DNA from: Nocardia vaccinii NBRC 15922 | Lineage (GTDB): Bacteria; Actinomycetota; Actinomycetes; Mycobacteriales; Mycobacteriaceae | DNA length: 64,000 nucleotides | Assembly: GCF_001613305.1 (NCBI RefSeq) | Contig: NZ_BDCC01000059.1 | Location: 62,001 to 126,000 of the forward strand | Direction of reading: 5' to 3' | Shown here: positions 59,341-64,000 of the stretch, one piece after another | Numbering within the stretch: the stretch's first letter is position 1 | Layout: each line of letters starts with the position of its first letter | Program-made: the position numbers and the translations under genes | Notes under the pieces: generated by a model | What the model saw: only the letters and a program-made list of their open reading frames with translations | The model's database searches: none | Told to the model about the DNA's origin: nothing

Positions 59341-60209
59341 TGACCGGTGTCCTTCCTGAAGTCATCGACCCACTCGGCCGTGGCACGCATTCCACCGAAG
59401 GTGTAGAAGTGCACTCCCATACGTCCGTGCAGCGTCTGGTCGTACTCGGTGATGAGCTCGCTGATGAAACGGTCGGGACCGGCGGTACCCAGCAGGTTGG
59501 TGATGGAGAACCCGTACTTCTTGGCGATGCCGGCGCTCGTCCCGACACCGAAGCGCCTGCTGTAGCTGATCAGGCGTTTGACACCGGCTGGTCCCGCTAC
59601 TCCCACCCGGATCGGCAGATCGATACCTCGTTGCCGCACCTGCACGATCCAGTCCAGGACAGCGTCGACATCGAACCCGAACTGGGTGATGATCTCGCCC
59701 TGCACATCGAGCGACGAGATCGCCGCAGCCTTCTGCTCGAGAGCTGACCAGAGAGTTTCCTCGTCGATCTGCGGATGTCCTTCGGGATATCCCCCGATGC
59801 CGATGCGTTTGACGCCGTAATGCTCCGCCATCCCCGACGTGATCAGATCGATCGCGCTGTCGAACGGCCCCTGGGCCTCGGACGGATCGCCGGCGATCAA
59901 GAACACCGACTCATGGGTGCTGTCCTCGCGAAGCGCCGCCATGAAGTCGTCGAGTTCGCGCTCGGACGCGATGCGCCGAGCGGAGATATGGGCGACGGGA
60001 TCGAAACCCGCGGCTTTCACCGCGGCCGCGGCCTTGCGCCGCATCGCGAAGTCCTCGTTGCCGAGAAACGTCACGTTGACGTGTGTGCCCTGCGGAATCA
60101 CCGGTGCCGCGTGACGCAGTGCATCGATATCCTTGGCCGTCATCTCCAGGGAGAAGTCGGCCAGGAGCCCTTCGCCCCGTACCGCGTTGTCAACCGACGC
60201 AATAGTCAT
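59337..60209 (-). CDS. metF: 5,10-methylenetetrahydrofolate reductase family
   Basis: 290 residues, the usual bacterial MetF barrel length. FSLEMTAKDIDALR (usual FEFFPP start is altered), VNVTFLGNE, IGIGGYPEGHPQ and EIITQFGFDVDAVLDWI (IxQxFFD-like folate/FAD segment), and IRVGVAGPAGVKRLI are recognisable. MetF normally reduces CH2-THF. Here, with four methyl-THF-producing enzymes, it most likely oxidises CH3-THF. It is 12 bases downstream of O-demethylase paralog 4 and overlaps purU. Confidence 0.9.
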   Translation of the reverse strand: MTIASVDNAVRGEGLLADFSLEMTAKDIDALRHAAPVIPQGTHVNVTFLGNEDFAMRRKAAAAVKAAGFDPVAHISARRIASERELDDFMAALREDSTHESVFLIAGDPSEAQGPFDSAIDLITSGMAEHYGVKRIGIGGYPEGHPQIDEETLWSALEQKAAAISSLDVQGEIITQFGFDVDAVLDWIVQVRQRGIDLPIRVGVAGPAGVKRLISYSRRFGVGTSAGIAKKYGFSITNLLGTAGPDRFISELITEYDQTLHGRMGVHFYTFGGMRATAEWVDDFRKDTGQ

Positions 60210-60221
60210 GATGCTCGAGCC

Positions 60222-61568
60222 TCACGCCTTGACCGTCGCGTTGGAGCGGTATTGATTACGGGCGAACTCGTCGAAGGGCGACGGCTGGACGGTGGCACGG
60301 ATGCGGGGGAAACCAAGATCCGCGTCGGGGGCGGTACCCGCCCCGGGATGCTCGCCCCACACGACTTCGACTTCGGTTCCCGGTGTGGCGTACTCGTTTT
60401 CCACCAGGGCGAGCGACAGAATGGTTTCGGCAGGGTCGATCATCGCTGTCCAGAAGGTGATTCCTGCCAGACCGGCAGCGGCTTCGATGCGGTAGCGGCC
60501 GTAGCTGAGATGGAACCCGCTGTCTGCGCCGAACACAGTGTTGACGTCATCGCGGTTGAACACCAGCGTCACGCGGGAGCGGTGCACTTTTTCCTTGGCT
60601 TCGAGCAGAGCGTCGCGACCGATGAAGTCGTGGCTGAACGAGATCGATCGACCGTAGCCGAGTTCCCAAGGCGAGCAGTAATAGCTCTCGATGTTCTCCG
60701 AGAAGTAGCTTCCGTGGAGCGGCTTCTGCCCTTCGTAGGAGAACAGGCTGATCGACCTGCGGTAGTCCTCGAGCGTGGGATCGGTGTAGATCGCAGGAGT
60801 AGGCGTAGGGATCCAACCGCTTTCGATGCCGTTGGTGAAGTACGCCAGGCCGCCTACTCGAACGATGTCCGAGGCGGCGCCTGCCTCCAGCAGTGCATCT
60901 TTGACGGCTTCGTGGTCCTCGTAGCGACCGATGAACTCGTAGCCGGCCTGTCCTGCCATTCCGTGTCGGAGTGCGCGGATCTGCCGGCCCGCCAGTGTCA
61001 CACGCTGCGAATGGAAGAACCTGACGTCGGGCAAGGGGCCACCGAATGCCCGCTCGATGACTTCCATCGCGCGGGGCCCCTGGACCTGGTAGCGGAACAG
61101 CTTCGGGTCACGGTCGGTACGGACGGACGAGTCGGGATCCGTGTCGAATTCGACGTCGTATCCACCCTTTTCGCCCCAGTACTTCACCCAGCCCTGAGCG
61201 ACGGGAACTCCGCTCAGGGTGTACGTGTTCTCAGCTTCACGCAACAGGATTCCGTCGACGATGATGTTGCCGTCCTCGGCGACGGGGATGAACTGCTTGG
61301 CCTGATTGATCGCGAATTTGTCGTAGTTGTTGGCGCTGAAGTCCCGCAGCAGGCGAGTAGCGTCCGGCCCGTCGATCCGGGTGTCGAACATGTGGTACGA
61401 CAGATCGAACAGCGCCACGCCCGAGCGCCATGCTTCTTGCTCAACGCTCCACCCTGAGTATTCCGGCTCGACGACCGGCACAGCCCACGGCTTGACGCCA
61501 GGCTTCCATAAGAGATTGACGGCAGACCCGGCCCGTTCGATCCCATCCTGGACGCTTGGGTTGACCAT
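60222..61568 (-). CDS. GcvT/LigM-family THF-dependent O-demethylase (paralog 4)
   Basis: 448 residues. Closest to paralog 2: SVQDGIERAGSAVNLLWKPG, LFDLSYHMFDTRIDGPDAT, ANNYDKFAINQAKQFIP, RYQVQGPRAMEVIERAFGGP, IRALRHGMAGQAGYEFIGRY, YGRSISFSHDFIGRDAL, and a C-terminal APDADLGFPRIRATVQPSPF. ATG 61568 has GGGAG upstream; a GTG at 61586 is the alternative. It begins the operon demethylase-metF-purU(-folD-folP), the clearest link between these proteins and methyl-THF oxidation. A MarR gene is divergent 68 bases away. Confidence 0.9.
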   Translation of the reverse strand: MVNPSVQDGIERAGSAVNLLWKPGVKPWAVPVVEPEYSGWSVEQEAWRSGVALFDLSYHMFDTRIDGPDATRLLRDFSANNYDKFAINQAKQFIPVAEDGNIIVDGILLREAENTYTLSGVPVAQGWVKYWGEKGGYDVEFDTDPDSSVRTDRDPKLFRYQVQGPRAMEVIERAFGGPLPDVRFFHSQRVTLAGRQIRALRHGMAGQAGYEFIGRYEDHEAVKDALLEAGAASDIVRVGGLAYFTNGIESGWIPTPTPAIYTDPTLEDYRRSISLFSYEGQKPLHGSYFSENIESYYCSPWELGYGRSISFSHDFIGRDALLEAKEKVHRSRVTLVFNRDDVNTVFGADSGFHLSYGRYRIEAAAGLAGITFWTAMIDPAETILSLALVENEYATPGTEVEVVWGEHPGAGTAPDADLGFPRIRATVQPSPFDEFARNQYRSNATVKA

Positions 61569-61594
61569 TTGTGTGCTCCCTGTCACGCATTAAA

Positions 61595-61618
61595 GTATGT
61601 ATGTGTACGAAATCATAC
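61595..61618. promoter_or_regulatory. operator-like site in the O-demethylase 4/marR divergent promoter
   Basis: GTATG (61595-61599) and CATAC (61614-61618) are inverted arms. The first 21 bases match 36951-36971 of the aromatic cluster in 18 positions (GTATGTATG and CGAAATCA identical). It sits 18 bases upstream of the MarR ATG and 27 bases from the demethylase start. Confidence 0.6.
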
Positions 61619-61635
61619 GCAACAGAGTGGATAGC

Positions 61636-62103
61636 ATGTCAAGCGTGACCGAAAAAGCAGATACCGTGGCAGACCGCATCATCGACGATCAGCTGGCCGA
61701 CGTCGCCGATGCGATAATCAGCGTTGCACGCAAGCTGGCGTTGCGCAGCCAGGACGTTCGCGAAATCGTCCCACTCACAGGCACCGAGGCCGAGGTGGTT
61801 CGCGAGATCACCCGGAACCCGGGTACCAATCCCACACAGATCGCCGCGGCCACAGGCCTGCGGCGCAGCAACGTCAGTGCCGCGGTGCGGGTTCTCGAGT
61901 CGCGGGACCTCATCACCAGACAGCAACGCGCCGAGGACGCGCGCTACGTCCAGCTGGTCACGACCGAGTTCGGACTGGAAAACCTCCGGAAGATCCGTGC
62001 ACTGTGGGCGCGGCGTCTGCGCACGGCGCCGACAGAACTCGTCGAACAGGCTGCGGCCCTTCACGACGTACTGATATCTCTGGACCGCTCCCTGGCCCGT
62101 TGA
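61636..62103 (+). CDS. MarR-family transcriptional regulator
   Basis: 155 residues. The winged helix is NPTQIAAATGLRRSNVSAAV with RVLESRDLITRQQRAEDARYVQLVTT as recognition helix and wing. ATG 61636 is preferred over 61597 because the latter would be inside the operator. It is divergent from the O-demethylase 4/metF/purU operon and is the expected repressor of it. The similar site at 36951 suggests it may also control the meta-cleavage cluster. Confidence 0.88.
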   Translation: MSSVTEKADTVADRIIDDQLADVADAIISVARKLALRSQDVREIVPLTGTEAEVVREITRNPGTNPTQIAAATGLRRSNVSAAVRVLESRDLITRQQRAEDARYVQLVTTEFGLENLRKIRALWARRLRTAPTELVEQAAALHDVLISLDRSLAR

Positions 62104-62144
62104 CGGCCCCGTTGTGAGACCCGAGCCTTGGGAGGTCTGTCACC

Positions 62145-63287
62145 ATGTGTGACTGTGGAATTCGTCCCCCCGGCAGTGATCTGCCGTTCGAGGCGAGTAG
62201 CTCGCGACTGTCCCGGCGAACTGCGCTGGGAGGAATCAGCGCGCTGATCGGCGGCTTGACCCTCGCGTGCTCGCAGTCGTCGAGTGGGCGTGGGGCGCGG
62301 TCCACTTCGCCGCCGAGCCGTGGCCTGGAACTGGTGCTGCTGGGGACCGCAGGCGGTCCCCAGCCCGACCGCTTCCGTCACGGAATCTCCAGCGCACTGG
62401 TGGTCGACGGCAAGGTCTACCTGATCGACGCTGGGCGATCGGCGCTCACTCAGTACATCACCGCCAACCTCGAGCTCGCCGATCTCGCGGCGGTGTTCAT
62501 CACACATCTGCACGCCGACCATGTCGCGGACTACTACAGCTTCTTCTTGCTGGGCGGCAACACATCCCCCAAGATGGCGGACTCGGTTCCGGACCGCACT
62601 CCCGTGTACGGGCCCGGACCCGCAGGGGGCCTGACGGCGCCCTATGGGGGCGGGATGGCACCGACTCAGGCCCCGGCGAACCCGACTCCTGGATTGGCCG
62701 ATCTCACTGAACGCTGCAACGACGCCTATGCCTACAGCACGAATGTCTTCATGCGTGACTCCCTCATCCGAGAAACCAGCAGCCTGATCGACGTGCATGA
62801 GCTCATGCCGCCGGCAACGGTCGGCGCCAGCTACACGAACGTGGCTCCTGCTATGCAACCGTTTGCGGTGATGGAGGACAGCAGGGTCAAGGTCACTGCG
62901 GTACTGGTTCCGCACGGGCCGGTCTTCCCCTCGTACGCTTACAGGTTCGACACCGACCACGGATCGATCACCTTCTCCGGCGACACCACCTACACCGACA
63001 ACATTCCCACCCTCGCCCACGGATCGGATCTGCTCGTGCACGAGGCGATCAACATTCAGGGATTCAAGGGCGACGCCGGATTGACCAGTCATCTGCTCAA
63101 TTCCCACGTAGAGGTCCAGAAAGTGGGGTCGATCGCAGCGAAATCCCAGGTGCCGCGGCTGGTGCTCAGCCATATCGGCGACCTCGTTTCGCGCACCATC
63201 GACGCGCGGCGGTGGACACAGTGGGCTCAGCAGGGCTACGACGGGAAGGTGCTCGTCGGCGCCGACCTGCAGCGCATCACGATCTGA
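62145..63287 (+). CDS. Tat-exported metallo-beta-lactamase-fold lipoprotein
   Basis: 380 residues. The N-terminus has a twin-arginine signal (LSRRTALGG), a hydrophobic stretch and the lipobox TLACS near residue 43, so it is probably a lipoprotein on the outer face of the membrane. The MBL core shows LVLLGTAGGPQP, LIDAGRSALTQ, the metal motif THLHADH (about 119-125), TFSGDTTYTDN, and VLSHIGD near the end. It resembles RNase Z/arylsulfatase-type hydrolases. Its location after the MarR gene may mean it acts on a phenolic ester or sulfate before uptake (inference). Confidence 0.85.
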   Translation: MCDCGIRPPGSDLPFEASSSRLSRRTALGGISALIGGLTLACSQSSSGRGARSTSPPSRGLELVLLGTAGGPQPDRFRHGISSALVVDGKVYLIDAGRSALTQYITANLELADLAAVFITHLHADHVADYYSFFLLGGNTSPKMADSVPDRTPVYGPGPAGGLTAPYGGGMAPTQAPANPTPGLADLTERCNDAYAYSTNVFMRDSLIRETSSLIDVHELMPPATVGASYTNVAPAMQPFAVMEDSRVKVTAVLVPHGPVFPSYAYRFDTDHGSITFSGDTTYTDNIPTLAHGSDLLVHEAINIQGFKGDAGLTSHLLNSHVEVQKVGSIAAKSQVPRLVLSHIGDLVSRTIDARRWTQWAQQGYDGKVLVGADLQRITI

Positions 63288-63411
63288 CGCGGTGCCCTCA
63301 TGTTTGCGAGGCAGCCCCCGGTTGACAGCCGACGCACACAGGGAGTCTCCTGCCGGTACAGGCTCGGATCAGCAGGAAGTGACGACATGCACGAGATCGC
63401 CGATACCCGAA

Positions 63412-63445
63412 GCTCCGGGTAGCCGGCGGAACGGTTACCCGGAGC
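63412..63445. terminator. bidirectional terminator-like hairpin
   Basis: GCTCCGGGTA (63412-63421) pairs exactly with TACCCGGAGC (63436-63445) around a 14-base loop, between convergent genes ending at 63287 and 63482. Confidence 0.6.
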
Positions 63446-63481
63446 GTTCGGATCTACAGACGTCGGATGCTGCTGGACGGG

Positions 63482-64000
63482 TCAGCTGTGCGGTGCGGGG
63501 GTCGCCGAAGGCGCTGATCGCTGAGCCTGCAACTGGTTGTACTTTTGCGCGGTAACGGCCAGCCCCACCGGAATGCCGACGATTCCGGCGCCCAGCATTG
63601 CGCCGACCCCTGCTCCTATCGCCGCGCCGCCCACGCAGCCTCCGATCACGCCGGGTACGGTCAACACAGCAGCCGACATGACGGTGACCATACTGCCCAT
63701 GGTCACCGCGCCCACGGGGCAACCGACAGCCGCGCCGACGAATCCGCCTGTCATGCCACCGATTCCGGCCGCGAGACCGGTGTACGCGCCGGCTTGCTGC
63801 CAAGCTGTGTGCACGTCACCGAGAACGTCGCCACTCGCGGCGGGGGCGGCGGGCGATGCGACCTGGGCCGAGGCGGGCGCGGCCGGATCACTGGCCACGG
63901 TCTGCAACGGCGTACCGAAAACCTGTTGCCGCGTGGCGTTCTGGATCGAGAGCTGTCCGTCGCGCATCGTCACCGCCGCGATCGGAGTGGTCAGCATCGA
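63482..64000 (-). CDS. glycine-zipper membrane protein (partial)
   Basis: At least 171 residues; the frame is open to the window edge, so the start may lie outside. An alanine/proline-rich hydrophilic half is followed by two long Gly/Ala-rich hydrophobic stretches (YTGLAAGIGGMTGGFVGAAV and VPGVIGGCVGGAAIGAGVGA). This is the type seen in many nocardial/mycobacterial small membrane proteins of unknown role. It ends with a hydrophilic tail (QLQAQRSAPSATPAPHS). Confidence 0.75.
   Translation of the reverse strand, partial: SMLTTPIAAVTMRDGQLSIQNATRQQVFGTPLQTVASDPAAPASAQVASPAAPAASGDVLGDVHTAWQQAGAYTGLAAGIGGMTGGFVGAAVGCPVGAVTMGSMVTVMSAAVLTVPGVIGGCVGGAAIGAGVGAMLGAGIVGIPVGLAVTAQKYNQLQAQRSAPSATPAPHS

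Noticed and set aside
59775..61457. 560-codon plus-strand open frame
   Set aside because: Antisense to metF and O-demethylase 4, both of which carry clear motifs on the other strand.

Overview
The window looks like chromosomal DNA of a high-GC actinobacterium of the Mycobacteriales type, probably Nocardia or Rhodococcus. The signs are GC-rich third codon positions, many TetR/SDR/acyl-CoA genes, a Ser/Thr-kinase–ATPase–LuxR fusion regulator, a mycofactocin-type SDR and a P450 with its own [3Fe-4S] ferredoxin. Genus is inferred from gene content only. It reads as a catabolic island with many decayed mobile elements. No tRNA, rRNA, CRISPR array or prophage was seen.

Layout. 0-6.2 kb: three SDR oxidoreductases, a TetR gene that is two TetR proteins in one frame, another TetR, and two transposase remnants. 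6.2-10 kb: a ~397-bp direct repeat (6773 and 9624), each copy carrying a group II intron maturase tail, with a DHA2-type exporter and a broken CoA-transferase gene between. 10-17.5 kb: a P450 operon (P450, amidohydrolase, isocitrate-lyase-fold enzyme, ferredoxin, ferredoxin reductase, aldehyde dehydrogenase, mycofactocin-type SDR). 17.5-24.8 kb: pseudogenes, acyl-CoA dehydrogenase, PaaX-type regulator, acyl-CoA synthetase, esterase, broken transporters. 24.8-28.4 kb: a GH78 alpha-L-rhamnosidase divergent from a TetR, with a perfect operator between them.

28.5-43 kb is a divergent aromatic meta-cleavage cluster of homoprotocatechuate type. The plus arm has amidohydrolase, DUF3500 protein, HpaD-like extradiol dioxygenase, RraA-like protein, HpaH-like hydratase and HpaI aldolase. 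The minus arm has FAD monooxygenase, SDR, SnoaL-like protein, FAH-family (HpaG-like) enzyme, RidA, MFS transporter, HpaE-like aldehyde dehydrogenase and a GcvT/LigM-family O-demethylase. 43-50 kb holds the kinase-ATPase-LuxR regulator, a LacI regulator and a DHA2-family transporter.

49.8-62.1 kb is the most striking region. Three more GcvT/LigM-family proteins sit with metF, purU, folD, folP, pabA and pabB and with MarR/LysR regulators. Read as a pathway: aryl-OCH3 + THF gives CH3-THF; MetF takes this to CH2-THF, FolD to CHO-THF, and PurU to formate + THF, while PabAB and FolP would enlarge the folate pool. Two shared operator-like sequences tie the parts together. TCACTAG-N6-CTAGTGA lies before one O-demethylase and before pabA. 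GTATGTATG-N4-CGAAATCA lies before the metF-linked O-demethylase/MarR pair and in the divergent meta-cleavage promoter. The window ends with a Tat-type metallo-beta-lactamase lipoprotein and a partial glycine-rich membrane protein.
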